Notes: generated from the sequence alone by a model not told the origin. Counted from the stretch's first letter, positions 12,001 to 24,081 are shown. The stretch: DNA of 64,000 nucleotides from Polytrichum commune (GCA_950295325.1 OX485808.1:37409180-37473179); one strand, 5' to 3'. Program-made: numbers and translations.

Positions 12001-13312
12001 GTCTAGGCTTATCCGGTGGATTATTCTGCGGAAGATTCTTATCCAAAATCTCAGAAGATCAACGGAAAAGTACACAAATTCAAATCCCGATGCAGCCAGT
12101 GCCATTGCGTTACCCATCAACCCACCACCCTTGTGCACACCCCACCGTTATCTCGCCCTAGAAATATCCAAACAAGTGGAGTTCTTGGATCAGAGTCTCA
12201 GACATGAAAACTACAGATCTTAACCAGAATCTGGAGTTTGAAATAAATAAAATAAACCTATTTCGCGACCATTTGCTTTATTGAGAGGCTCGTTTGACGC
12301 TTTCTAAAGTATGTTGATAAGATTGATTACCGATCATGTGCTCTAGTTGGATCTCCACGGACAACTCCCAGTTTCGGGTTAGGCGGTGGATTCCTCTGCA
12401 CCAAATACTTTTACAGCATCTCAGAAGATTCACAAAAACTTAGTAACAAAAATCAAACCCACCGATGCATCCAGTGCCATTGCTGTACCCATCACCCTGC
12501 CACCCTTGCAGGCACGCACATTGGAAGCCCGCCCCACTGGTGTCCGAACAAGTTGTATTCTCGGAACAGGTGGAGTTCCCGTCGACGCTGCAATTCCCCA
12601 GGAGGTACCACCCCAGCCTCATTCCCCAGGATCCACCCCCGAAGACCGAGGCCGAGGCCGTGGAATACGTCTCCGGGTAGATGATGCTCGCGTACCCCAT
12701 CGCCGAGGACCCGGCCACCTCGCTGGCGCTCATATTCACCGTGCGCACGCGCGGCGGCACATAGGCGGCAGTGCAACACGCATAGAAGTCGCAGTACGCA
12801 GTGGTGTATTCATTCACTGCCAAATTCTGGCAGGAGGGGTGTGTCCCCCCGTCCTGGTCGGTGGAGAACTGCGCGGTGGTACTGGCCCCGTAGCCGAACA
12901 GGACGTTAGAAGTGTCTATCAAGTAGGGTGATGTTTTGGCGACTTGGAAGGATATGTTCAGCGAGGAGCCAGTCCATGCCTGTAGTGGCGTGGCGTTCAG
13001 GATTAGGTAGGAGGTGTCCAGAGCTGTGACCTGGTAAGTGCCCGACACAGTGGAGAGCATTAGGTTGCCATTGCTAAGACTACTGCTGTTGGTTGAGCAA
13101 TTGAGCTGGAATCCGGGGAGGCCGCATCCTGCTCCTTTGATCCCAAACGGGTACGACACCGTCACGTTTCCGCACTTTTGAGAGTTGCATCCAGCAGATG
13201 CTGCGGCTACTACATCAGTCAATTGGGGAGTCAGTAGCAGGCTCAGAATTAAGGTGCAGCTTAATGTGGAAATTTGTAGCCTCACGTGCCTCAAGCGTTC
13301 CAAATTCCTCAT
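9016..13312 (-). CDS. wall-associated-kinase-like receptor kinase, gene 1
   Basis: Five exons join in phase: 13312-12463, 11642-11487, 11284-11096, 10840-10303 and 9718-9016. That gives 2,436 bases and 811 residues, all introns GT-AG. Order of parts: a signal peptide (about 1-39); a cysteine-rich GUB_WAK galacturonan-binding region ([19 protein letters not shown]; about 40-235); an EGF module (about 239-283); two calcium-binding-type EGF modules that start DVNEC and DIDEC (exons 2 and 3); one membrane span (about 393-418); then the kinase. The kinase has GEGGFG (about 474-479), [13 protein letters not shown] (about 589), DFG (about 609) and [10 protein letters not shown], so it looks catalytically active and of RD type. 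It should sit in the plasma membrane and sense cell-wall pectin or its fragments. I start at 13312 because the signal peptide follows; an in-frame ATG at 13480 would add 56 residues ahead of it. Its near twin is at 33768-37883. Confidence 0.93.
11930..12560. repeat. internal duplication in intron 1 of WAKL gene 1
   Basis: The stretch at about 11940-12200 matches about 12330-12560: both start near a GTGCAGCTCTAGTTGGATCT-like motif and run into the 3' end of an EGF-coding exon. The right unit ends in the functional exon 1; the left one is decayed. The same pair is present in gene 2 (about 36535-36772 and 36907-37135), so it predates the gene duplication. Confidence 0.75.
12088..12195 (-). pseudogene. 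relic EGF exon in intron 1 of WAKL gene 1
   Basis: Read on the minus strand, this aligns with the EGF-coding end of exon 1 (about 12463-12565), including AATGGCACTGGCTGCATCG. The splice donor GGTGGG of the living exon is GGGATT here, and the frame holds stops. It is best read as a dead copy of an EGF exon left by intragenic duplication, not as an alternative exon. Confidence 0.7.
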
Positions 13313-14248
13313 GGTCTTCGGATCATCAACAATTATGTAAGACAGTTGCTGCAGGGCCTTAGTAGTACTGTGCTTGTCGAGATGATGCTGCTCGCGCCAC
13401 GCTCTTGAAAATCGAGCGCAAAAATATTCTGCGCCCTCCCGAATTCTCCGAGGCCTGAACATCATCATGTGCATAATCAACGGCCCATTCTAGTAACCAT
13501 CTGTCATGTTCTCCTGTACGACTTGTAGCTAACACTCTGACGAAATCTGCACTCACGCAATGATGAACAGAGGCAAGCCAGCCTCCTCCGTCGACTTGCT
13601 ACGAAATAGCAGCAGTGAGAGCACAGCAACTTAGCACCGTGACGTCCACGTGAGCTGAATGACTTCCAAACCCCTTCCAACGCCACTGGAGGTGCCTTAA
13701 TTCGGACAATCACCGCAGGATGTTCCAGAATTAGCAGCAGCTGCAACCATGATTCCTGAAATAACCGAGTGATCTTAGACTCGACTCGAAGTCATCAACT
13801 TCTCTCTCATCTCACCTGATCCCTCCGCGTCATAAAATTTGGCCATTGACATTTTTGGCTGCTCCCGTGTTGCATAATAAACTCTCTGCAGATTTCGGGT
13901 TCTGCATATCTCCCTCAGATCAGCACCGCAACTTAGCATAACATCACAATGCGGTTTAATTCAACTACCATGTCTCGCATCAGCTCATCTCCGCCAGGCA
14001 CCTTGCAAAAGACAGACACGAATTAGCACCCCACCAGTTAACTCTCCTCTTGAGCTACACAAGTAACTTAACCCACCGATGAAACCTTCGATGCAGTTTT
14101 TCAGGATCTCCAAAAGCTCGGGTTGAATAATACACCCCTTTGGACCCGTGCCGCAAGAATTTCCCGACGAGGCTTCATCTCAAGTCAACTACACTAAATA
14201 TGATATTTGTGTCACTTTTACTATTTGGAATTCCACAACACTTATTCA
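13313..14248. other. 5' flank and likely promoter side of WAKL gene 1
   Basis: Upstream DNA on the minus-strand gene. It includes an in-frame extension to 13480 and small frames at 13359-13556 and 13504-13746 that may be upstream ORFs or chance. No convincing TATA box was picked. Copy B keeps the region (37884-38819) with scattered substitutions and small indels. Confidence 0.35.
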
Positions 14249-17200
14249 GGGAGGACGAAATCCTACCGCCCACAGTTCGGGAAGTTTTTGAAGCCTTAGT
14301 GGCTAATTGCCGGTAGTTGCTACGAAGGGTCGGATTTTTTCCAATTCACATCGGCAAGAGCCGGTCTTTTGTAAAATCAATCGGTCAATTGCCTATATTT
14401 TCATATTTTCATTGGCCAATATCTGATTAAATGGAATTCATATCGGCACTAATTGTTTAAAAAATGTATGAAAAGTTGAAATCATTTCTTAGTACAAAAT
14501 TTTGAATAAGTGAAAAGAAAGGCATGTTCAAAAACTTTAAATTTGAAGAGTTAATATCCTTGACAAGATTTGAACCTAGCAATGCCTTCACCGCTTGAAG
14601 GCCAAGGGTCCCCCAATTCTTCATAGAAGCAATTGGATTTGGTCATGGAAAGGTTGCATAATTTAAAAAGTTTAAGTTTTAGGGTACTTCCTCAAGTGCA
14701 TCATGAGATGCCCCAGACAAATAGCGCTCTGGATGCTTCCAACTGAAATCCAGTAACTCACAAGAAGAATCGACTACATTTCCGGGACATTTTTTGGTCC
14801 ATCGGCTAATTGCCAGAGGATTGAAATCACAGTCGGATTGCCATCCGATGGTTGGAAATTTGGACCGGCCATGAGGGGAAATCCATCGGCTGATAATGAA
14901 CTAGCCGTCGGTTTTCCCCGAACATAGCTACCGCCTACGACCATTTCGGGGGAGGCAGATTCGGGCAGGGGGCAGATGCCCCACAAAGAAACCGGGATTT
15001 TCTGGACCCGCCCGAAAACTTCTGCCCGCCCAGTCCGACTTTAATAAAAAACTATTGCCCTTGCATTTTTGAAGGCCACTTCTCTACAAATCCCATATTG
15101 AGTGCATTTCATTCTCCAAGGTCCAAAATCCAATATATATATTCACTTTCATTGAGTAAATAAGCAATTAACTGGGATTTCATTTGTAAAGTGAAACCGA
15201 CAGTCAAGCATGTAATTTACTTGGAAGAAAAAATATTACAAAACCCTCATTAGCACTGAGGTTATAATTTTGTGACTTACTATTGAAAGGGTCTTTGTCA
15301 CTCTAAAGTGGAACTAAAAATCGTTTTTTTTTAGTATTTTTAAAATATTTTAGTTAATACCTTCTACTTTCACAAAGTATTCATACACACTCAAACTAAT
15401 TAAGTGTGATTATGTGTAGTTAAGTCTAAAAAATCCTAAATAATCCTAACTAAGCCCAATTCAATCAGAAAGTATGCTTATCAAATTAAATAAGCCTAAT
15501 TAATTATTAAATGCACTTTATAATTATTTAATCCAGATATGAGGAATGATGTGCTTAATTACACTTGTTTGGGCTTTATTACACTTAATTGGCTGAATGC
15601 ACTTACTTGCACTTAATCAGGCTCAATTTGTTCAAATGTGTATGAATACGTGTAGAAACCTAGGCCTTGCACAACATAATGGCCGGGGATTCGTGGCACT
15701 CATGTATTCTCATTAGTGAGAGTTCATTCATCTTTGCGGATGAGATGAACCACTTTAGATACTTCCATACGTCATCGGCTCCTTGTCTCAAGGGTTTCAA
15801 AAATACCAAGTTTTAGTAGTTTTAAAAATCCTAGTCTAATCTAATACTTAAGGCACCAATATAAAGGGGTGCAGACATAAAAAAAAAATAATGCCTCATA
15901 TAGAAGCAAGTGGGGGCATCTTGTGTTGCCAATCTATCACTACTAATCCGGTTATTTTAAAGAAAAATTAACATGGGTGGGTGTTAAATACCCCCTCACG
16001 AACTTTCGGAGGTATCAAATCCGGGTTGGGGCAACCTTCTAGAGAAATTTTCTAAACCCGACCGAAAATTGTTGTCCGCCTTGCCCAACTTCGAAAAAAA
16101 CATTGCCCTTGCATTCTTGAAGGCCGCTTGACTACAAATCCCATATTGAGTGCACTTCACCTTCAAGGTCTAAAATCCAATATATATGTGCACTTCTAAT
16201 TAGTAAATAAGCAATTGATTGGGATTTCATTCCGGAAGTGAAACCATCAATGAAGCACGTAATTAACTTGGAGGTCAAAAACATTACAAACTCCTCATTA
16301 ACATTGAGGTTATAATTTTGTGACTTACCATTTAAAATTATCTTTGTCATTCTAATGATAGATTAGTGCAAGTGTTCATAAGATGACCAAAATGAAACAA
16401 TGAAGATAGATTATAAAACATATAACAAAAAATATATATACATATATATTTTATTTTTTAAAGTAATATAATACAAGGTATAAATAAATGATATGTTATT
16501 TGGAATTAGACTTGTGGGACAACGTTATGGATGGGGTATACTCAGAAAATCATAAGTTTCTGACTATAGCCTATCTGAATTATTGTAATAATTTATCCTC
16601 ATCACATATTGTATTATCTTTAAAATCACATGGTGTATATTATTTATTTTAAAATATAATAATAATAATGATATTGAATTGTTTTTTTTAGTTCACCAAT
16701 TTATCATAATGTGATATATATTATTTTGACATATTACAAATGTTTGAGCAATCACACCCGTGCAAAATAAATGAATTATGAACAACAACAAAAAAAAAAG
16801 TCTATGACAACACGTCATAATTATATATTGCACACATTGATATCTTGCGATATTTATCAAAATAAGCATGTGAAATTCAAAGCCATGTCATGGCCTTGGA
16901 AACAACTCATGGGAGGTTAGAAAATAGGCTTAGAGCATCCAAGGCCACATCATTGCCCCTTGCCAACTAATTGATATTTACAAAATAACGATGAGAGAGA
17001 AAATAGGTCTTACATGCCAACTTGGAGGTGTTTCACTAAAGTAAGCTCCATCCGAGCTTCTTGATGGACTCATCCGATTTTCGTTACCGGATGACTTTAC
17101 TTGAGTGCCACGAATCCCCGGCCCAAATTTTCCTTCTAATACGGTTATTTAGACTTAATTACACATAATCACACTTAATTAGTTTGAGTGTGTATGAATG

Positions 17201-17673
17201 TTTTGTGAAAGTAGAAGGTATCAACTAAATTTTTATAAAATAAACATACTAAAATTTTATTAAACCTAATTTTAGTTCCACATTAGAATGACAAAGACCC
17301 TTTCAATGGTAAGTCACAAAATTATAACCTCAGTGCTAATGAGGATTTTGTAAATATTTTTACTTCCAAGTTAATTACATGTTTGATTGTTAGTTTCACT
17401 TCAAAAATGAAATCCCAATCAATTGCTTATTTACTCAATGGAAGTGAACATATATGTTGGATTTTGGACCATAGAGATGAAATGCACTCAATATGGGATT
17501 TGTAGAGAAGTGGCCTTCAAGAATGCAAGGGCAATGGTTTTTTTGAAAGTCGGGCGGGGCGGGTAGAAGTTTTCGGGCGGGTCCAGAAAATCCCGGTTTC
17601 TTTGTGGGGCAGTTGCCCCCACCCGAATCTACCTCCCCCGAAAGGCTCGTAGGGGGTAGGATATCGTCCTCCC
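14249..17673. mobile_element. large foldback-type repeat, family FB, copy 1
   Basis: The ends are inverted: GGGAGGACGAAATCCTACC at the left, and the complement of GGGAGGACGATATCCTACC at the right. Inside, about 14930-15330 and 17285-17655 are long inverted arms (CGGGCGGGTCCAGAAAATCC and its complement; TTGAGTGCATTTCAT and its complement). A third arm-like copy lies in direct orientation at about 16020-16345. I see no transposase and no clear target duplication. Family is unknown; similar arms occur at 39655-43258. Confidence 0.65.
15681..17123. mobile_element. nested element with perfect 22-bp inverted ends
   Basis: GGCCGGGGATTCGTGGCACT at 15681-15700 is matched in inverted orientation at 17104-17123, and the perfect pairing extends 22 bp on each side. 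It lies inside the foldback repeat and itself holds an arm-like copy at about 16020-16345. The internal sequence is AT-rich and non-coding. No target duplication could be fixed. Confidence 0.65.
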
Positions 17674-17777
17674 AATTTAAGGGCCGCAACTTGGATCAAT
17701 CAAGGCATGTATTATTTTGGGAGTCTTTCAAATAAGACAAACAAATGTATAAAATCCCTATACCATTCAATTTCTTA

Positions 17778-18275
17778 GGGCCATTTCACACATGAGTCAA
17801 GATCCATGACCATGAAATTGTGAGATCCCAAAAGCACTATCCAAAGGCCATCTCCATACACTTTCAAAATCATATAGTGTGGTCACGGACCCTCAAGTGT
17901 AGCGTGAAGTCGTATGTGACCATGCCCTCAACCAAGTGGCATTTCTATGTATTTCTATGTATATACCTCACAAATAATAAATTTTAATAAATCAACGGTT
18001 GTGAGATTTCGGAATGCCATGGCTCCCAGTTTTGTGTTTGGCCTACTTACCTCCAAGTGGTGGTTTTTGGAAATAGTCCAAATGACCACGAAACATTATT
18101 CATGTGATGCCAGGTGGGAATCCTTGTAGAGTTTACACCCGTCTTGCATTCACTTACTCCGTTGGGCCCTCACGCGTAGTGTGAAATGAATTTGGACCAA
18201 TTCCACCTTTTCCACCAATGAGAGTGTTTGCAGTGCAATGGTCATGGGCCCTCAGTCTCGTGTGTGACGTGTGTC
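17778..18275. mobile_element. Harbinger-like MITE, family H1, copy 2
   Basis: It starts TTA then GGGCCATTTCACACATGAG and aligns along its length with 820-1318, including the GTCACGGACCCTCAAGTGTA stretch. The right end is decayed or lost after CTCGTGTGTGACGTG, so 18275 is approximate. Confidence 0.65.
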
Positions 18276-19035
18276 ATATTCAGACCACACTATATATTCT
18301 TAATCACATGTAGTAGGAAATATTTCAGCAAAATATATCATACCTTTTAGCACTGGTAAAGTTGATTTTGGAATCATTTAAATAATACATTTTACTAGAA
18401 TTGATAGAGTTTTCCATAAATGTAAAATGGGATCCCTATATATATATATACATATATATATATGGGGGCAAACATATAAAAGTGGACAGTATTTTATCCT
18501 CACACTCATTCGTTGTAAGTGAATTCACCACTTGTTGATATCATGGGAATGTGGGAGGGAGCATGGGAGAACAAGAAGGGAACTACATGGAACATGAACC
18601 TTTATTCCACTCTATGTCACATAAAGTATCCATAGGTTTATTATAAGCCTACTTGATATCCTTTCTAGACCCAATGGTTCCAAAATTGAAAGGATCCTAA
18701 GTTTCTTAACGGCCGTGTGAAGCTTTACAATCAATGATGATAAAAAGTTGGATGTTTTCCCATGATTCCTGCATTACTCTCACTTGCATTCCTAGTGCTC
18801 CTTGTATTAGAACTAGTGCATCAAGCACTTTGTTGAGCACTTTGTTCTAGAAACATCAAAATTTGACTATGTAATATCTTTAAAAGAAATTACGATATAT
18901 TCAAAATTAATTTATCATGACCTCCGTATATATGATACAATAAAATTATTTCACCCTTCAAATAGTACTCATAAGTAAAGTTGCCAAATTTATGTTTCAT
19001 GCAAGTGTTTCTTACATTGAAATGAATGGTTACTA
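18276..19035. other. gene-less stretch between duplication copies
   Basis: AT-rich DNA with a TA microsatellite at about 18438-18465. No coding frame, RNA gene or element end was seen. Confidence 0.45.
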
Positions 19036-19941
19036 ATATGATTCCAGTCGTCAACATAAGTAACTTCTTCAAGTGAAAAAATATTTGCATTATGACATTT
19101 AGAGTAGCACATTTAGATACTTTAGACAAAACTCTTGTGTTTTAGTATGCAAGGGGAAGATATCTTTTAGCGTACTAATGGCAAGTGTCATGTGTTTACA
19201 TTTAGTATGCAAGAGGAAGATTTTTCTTGAGCATACTAATGGCAATTGTCATTTGTGTACAATTTTATTCAACATGTAGACTGTTGTGTAAAATAGGCAT
19301 GCACCTCATAACATTTATGAACATACTCATGCCAAGATATTAGTAAGCGCACTTGAACGCCAAGTGTCATGAGGTGACACTTATGGTGAAGTCATTGATC
19401 GTCAATGTAACCTAGCGTACGGGTAAGTGACACTATTATGCATGTGCCATTATATACCATAAACGGCGTAGTTAGTATACACACTAGAGAATATGATATA
19501 ACTTAGTTGGTAAGAAACAATAATGTCAGTGAAAATTTATAGCAACATGTAACTCTAAATTGTAACCCACACTAATTAGATAAAATAGTGTGGATACAGA
19601 TGAACCGGTTGAGTTTGACAAATAGTTTGAACACCCTATAGGTAAATATAATTCACACCATGAACTTATTTTATAGACTTTATTTTTTTTGCAAATTGTA
19701 TCATTTGTCATAATCTTGGAATCTGGAGATAAATTAGCGTTGATCCATAACAAAACAACATGAATACATTAATGGTACATGCAAATAAAAATAAACTGGT
19801 ACCTAGCTGCAACACTATCTTGAAACAATCCAACATTATCTTGAAACTCGTAGTGACCACCCCAATCTTGCACACAATACCAAATCGTTGTTGAGTTATT
19901 GCTTCCAGTCACTATCTACTTGGCGACTCTCGATGATGTTG

Positions 19942-19981
<40 letters not shown>

Positions 19982-21186
19982 CTTGACTCTTCCTCAAGTC
20001 TTTGACAAGTAGCCCCTTGCGGCCCCTCAAACCCTAGTAAGAATGCATTGCCCTAAGTATGTCCTAAACATGTTATTTGTGAAAATGCCACATGGCACAT
20101 AAAAATGTCACATATGCCATTTTCTCAATTACAAGGAAGGTTGGCTCAAATTGGCCTTTGGAGATAGCTTTTGTTGGCTACAAAAGTTTTTTTTTTTGCC
20201 AACTACAGCTTTTTCCAAAGTTCAAGTGCATTCCACAATACTAGAATATGAGTTGGCCTTGAAGAAAGAAAAAAATTGCCACATGTGAATGTGACATTTT
20301 CATGAATACTATGTTCCTCCCTTATGTCCCCCTTTAAGGTGCCCTAAACTGAAAATATTAGAATAAAAATTGATAAGTTATTATAAATCATGAGAACAAA
20401 AATAAAAAGTTCGGGGGAGGGGGGGGGGGTTTGAACATCATTGGTCATGTGATGTCAGATGTGTCACAAGGAGATTTTCCCTTAAAGTGTAACCTTCAAT
20501 ACACCTAAGGTTTATCCATAGCCAACATCTAAATTCACCAACTTTTAGTCATTTGAGACAATTTCTCATCCAATCCAAAGACATTCATTGAACCTTATAT
20601 AAAATTTTTGTTCCTATTGTATTAATAAGATTGAAATATTACCTAAACTTTTCTTCAACATTCTTTTATATATAATATTGTATGGGTCATGTGATTCAAG
20701 CTATAGTATTTCCAAAAATTGCATTGTTTTTTTCTCTGTTGAACTAAAAACACCCTATATTCTTTCTCACGTGGTTTCATAAAATTTTGACAGTGACCTC
20801 TTTGTGTGCTTGAGTAGTTGATTGTTGTAACTAGATTATTATTTGGATTTTGTATGAGTTGAAAACTTCAGGAACCTCATGGTCCCATGAGGTAGTTTAG
20901 CCTAAAAGTGACACTTTAATAAAATTTTGCTATCTCAAGCATGCTAAGTAACTTGGAACCTTTTTTTTAAATAAAAAAGTCCATAGATTAGCAAATCTAT
21001 ACGTAGTCTACTTAAAAAATTTCAAAAAACATACATTCATATGCAACCTATAGAAGCTTGCAAATTTGTTTGAAGTAATGAGCCTTTTACTTGAGTCCAC
21101 TAGGAGGATCCATTGATGTTGGATTGCTAGGTGAGGATCACCACAAAATCAATCTTATAGGGTGAGAGTCTTCTATTTAATGAAGT
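19036..21186. repeat. segmental duplication, copy B, left part
   Basis: Matches 2931-5485. It lacks the hAT-like MITE of copy A, having the empty site at 21095-21102. It contains a shortened CT microsatellite (about 19946-19978) and a G-rich run at about 20413-20430. Homology stops at TTCTATTTAATGAAG and resumes at 30411. Confidence 0.9.
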
Positions 21187-21658
21187 TGTTGTCTCCTTTT
21201 TGTGGATCACTTCTCACACTGCCTTGTTGAGCGGATAGATCCTTGATTAGCCATTATGATTTGCCAAAGTTGGTGCTCTTCTTGAAGTGTTCTTGCATCC
21301 TTCTCAAACCGCTATTATGAATGGCCAAAGTGGTGGTATTTTGTACTTGAGATGCAATGTATGATTTATCGCTTTTAACATTGACTTACATGATGGCAGT
21401 GTTGCACTCACTTGTTGACGGCTTAATGATAAATTAAGGTGTTGCCAAAAGGAAGGCGTCATTTTAAGGCACTGCTACATTATAGTGAACATGGAGAAAT
21501 TTATGCCAACTTGGTTGCTATCCTTAGCTATTTATTGAAATGTTTATGTTATTCCTTTTATATTTACTCAAAAGAGTAGAGTTTTCAAAATATGGTTTGG
21601 TTCATTTCCTAGAGTTTTGAGCCGATACTCTAAGGGAATAAAAATGGGTGATCCATTA

Positions 21659-21888
21659 CTACACTATATATTGTATTTAGTGTCACTTATTTTTTGGAAT
21701 TATGCAGTGCTACAATTATTTGCTATATATCTCATTTTTTGCCAACAAATGTCAAATTGTTTGTTTAGATATGATAGGACATTAACATCTTTACTTGGTA
21801 CAAAATTACATAAATAGTAAAAAAAAATAGTATTGTGTAACTCCAAATAGTAAGTGACACTAAATTCAATATTTGGCATAGTATCTAG
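21659..21888. mobile_element. short inverted-repeat MITE, family D, copy 1
   Basis: The left side CTACACTATATATTG then TTTAGTGTCACTTA, and the right side TAAGTGACACTAAA then CATAGTATCTAG, are complementary. The inner GCAGTGCTACAATTATT is shared with copies at 22681-22889 and 23853-24081. Non-coding; superfamily not assigned. Confidence 0.6.
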
Positions 21889-22272
21889 TTCTCCCCGTTC
21901 GTTGGTCCCATACCCATTCAAATTACCACATAGGGTGGGCACACATAAATTATTACTTTTCAGTTGATCACTAAATGCACAACCAATGGCACCCTAGTTT
22001 GATCCACGCAACCATACTCTAACATAGTTTCCATCACTAGTCTTGAATGCACGGGCTAATTATGGCCATGTCAGGCTTTGCAAAAGTCGCCGTCTCAAGA
22101 ACCACAAATGGGTAGTTTATACGTTGTAATTTTCAAAGTTTAAATGTTTTAGTGTTTCAAACCAATAATGTTTTTATGTTGTAGTATAACACTGCACAAA
22201 TGTTTCATAATTATGATAGGTTTTTTATGGTAGATCAATGTTCCTACTTTGTTCCCTTGAGGGTCTCAATAA

Positions 22273-22359
22273 TAAAGAGCAAGGTGGGAGTAGATTTTGA
22301 TGTTCCCCACATTGTTCCCTAGAGGGGAACATCAAAATCCACTCCCACCTTGCTCTTTA
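22273..22359. ncRNA. near-perfect 36-bp hairpin, possible small-RNA precursor
   Basis: Arms 22273-22308 and 22324-22359 pair at 35 of 36 positions across a 15-base loop. The single mismatch becomes a G-U pair if the minus strand is transcribed. Such arms could feed a miRNA or siRNA pathway, or be a very small palindromic MITE. Transcription is not shown, so the RNA call is tentative. Confidence 0.4.
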
Positions 22360-22680
22360 AAATTCTATAAAAGAGTGAATTTTCCATCATCTTCCAGTAG
22401 AATATGTGGATAGCATAATTGGAATAACTTTTGGGAGGAAAATGACACAAGTTTGAATCCTGTCACATTTGCATTGATGAAACATCAAAGTATCATTTTA
22501 TTTTCACATCACTTGTCTATTCTAAAGCATCCCCAAAAACTCAAGCTCCTTGAATTTTTGCTAAACTCTAAACATTGAAACACTAGAACATTAGAACATT
22601 GACTGTGTGTATTAACCGGTAAAATGTGAACATTTACCCCTAGAGGTGATATACTTTGCCATTTTTGACTTGGCCATAAT

Positions 22681-22889
22681 TGCACTAAATATGTTATTTA
22701 ATGTCACTTCCTATTTGAAATTACAAAACACCATAATTGTTTACTGTACATCTCAATTTTTAACCAACAAAGGTCGAATTCATTGTTTGAACATTATAAA
22801 ACATGAACATCTTTACTTGGTAAAAAAAATTGCATTAATTGTAAAAAGATATAGGAGTGTGTAACTCCTAGTAGTTGTATTTAGTGTAG
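22681..22889. mobile_element. short inverted-repeat MITE, family D, copy 2
   Basis: Left GCACTAAATATGTTATTTAA and right TTGTATTTAGTGTAGC are inverted. The inner stretch (TAACCAACAAAGGTCGAATT, then ACATCTTTACTTGGTA) matches copy 1. The ends are approximate. Confidence 0.55.
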
Positions 22890-23134
22890 CTCATGCATTC
22901 AAGACTACTGCAGTCACGGAAACTATGTCGGGGTCGACTTTATCAACCACTTATTGCCACCTGGCCATTGCTAAGGACGCAACAAAGATTATGAATTTGT
23001 TTCTGTCATCTTTGAGCCAAAACCACAAAGTGCAAGATGGCTTTTATTTAGGATCAACAAGAACTCCTTTGACTACTATATATGCTCCCAACATCTGTTG
23101 TCTATCTGCCTCATCTGGAGTGCAATAAGATTAA

Positions 23135-23668
23135 GGGCCGCTTTACACCTAGAGGCCAGGCCAATTCGTTGTGTAAGAGGCTTAAAATCCTCACTTATGA
23201 TTGGTCAAAAGGCTGAAATCGGCCCCAACCTCTTCACACCTAGAGGCTGGACCGATTTGGTGGTATGAAATTTTTAATAAAGAAATGTATGGTATGATAC
23301 GGCCCGAGCTCATTGAATTGGGTGCACCCAAAATGAAAGGCCTATTCTTGGCCTCGGGCCAATGTCAAATTTCAATAATAAAAAAATTCTTTAATAAAAC
23401 ATGATTTTTTTAGCGAATCGTATTCATCGGATTATGTGAAAATATGAATGGCTCTATGCTAGATTATGCTAGATCCGTTGGATTATGCTAGATTTATTGA
23501 ATCGACCTAGTTTCTTGGCCCTAAGGCCTTTACATATGGGAAAATTAACCCCCATTATAATCTTATTATAATGTGTAGTTGAAGCCGGCCTTCAACCCAG
23601 AAAGGGCTGAAATTTCATGCAATCGGCCTCAAGGGGAATTGGCCCGGCCTCTAGGTGTAAAGCGACCC
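23135..23668. mobile_element. Harbinger-like MITE, family H2
   Basis: A 534-bp element with inverted ends GGGCCGCTTTACACCTAG / GGGTCGCTTTACACCTAG that extend about 32 bp. It is flanked by TAA at 23132-23134 and 23669-23671, the TWA target of PIF/Harbinger. A second, internal copy of the terminus lies at about 23235-23265 (TTCACACCTAGAGGC), so the left arm is partly duplicated. No coding capacity. Confidence 0.82.
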
Positions 23669-23852
23669 TAATTCTTTCGATCATGAATCTTAAGGCCAAC
23701 TGTTATAGTCGGGAGCTTCTACTTCTGTATGGACATTGAACATTCAATCCCTCGCCAAGATTCAGTATCAATCATGTCTGCTCATCTCAAAATCATGTAA
23801 ATCACAACATGTCTTTCTAGATTCCACTTCGGTGTCAATGAGGTCAATCTTG

Positions 23853-24081
23853 CTACACTGATTATCCCAATTAGTGTGTGTTTTGTTTCTATTTGGAGTT
23901 ACAGAGTGCTATAACTATCTATTGAGAATGTAATGTTTTACCAAGCAAAGTCATTTATGTTTTTTAATGTCCGAACAACCTATTCAAATTTCTTTTAGTG
24001 CAAATTGAACTCCGGAATAAGATGTTATTGCACTGCGTAACTCTCAATAGTAACATAAACTAATTGAGATAATTAGTGTAG
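23853..24081. mobile_element. short inverted-repeat MITE, family D, copy 3
   Basis: CTACACTGATTATCCCAATTAG at the left (cut here to the first 22 positions of the element) is matched by the complement of CTACACTAATTATCTCAATT at the right. The inner GGAGTTACAGAGTGCTATAA is also inverted near the right end. Confidence 0.65.

Larger units (their letters stand above)
2931..14245. repeat. segmental duplication, copy A
   Basis: This 11.3-kb block is repeated in direct orientation at 19036-21186 plus 30411-38819. Homology starts at the motif CTAATATGATTC (about 2926 and 19031) and runs through WAKL gene 1 to about 14245, where the foldback repeat begins. Copy A is contiguous where copy B is split by 9.2 kb: the join is at about 5485 here and at 21186/30411 in B. 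By eye the copies are mostly over 95% identical, so the event is young. The hAT-like MITE at 4983-5392 and the CACTA-like MITE at 6724-6887 are present only in A. Confidence 0.9.

Noticed and set aside
12386-12931. 181-codon plus-strand frame, and its twin at 36957-37502
   Set aside because: It is the reverse complement of WAKL exon 1. The minus strand gives signal peptide, GUB_WAK and EGF patterns, while this frame has no motif.
13312-13480. longer start for WAKL gene 1 at 13480
   Set aside because: It would put 56 residues before the signal peptide, so the inner ATG at 13312 is preferred. It could still be a transcript leader.
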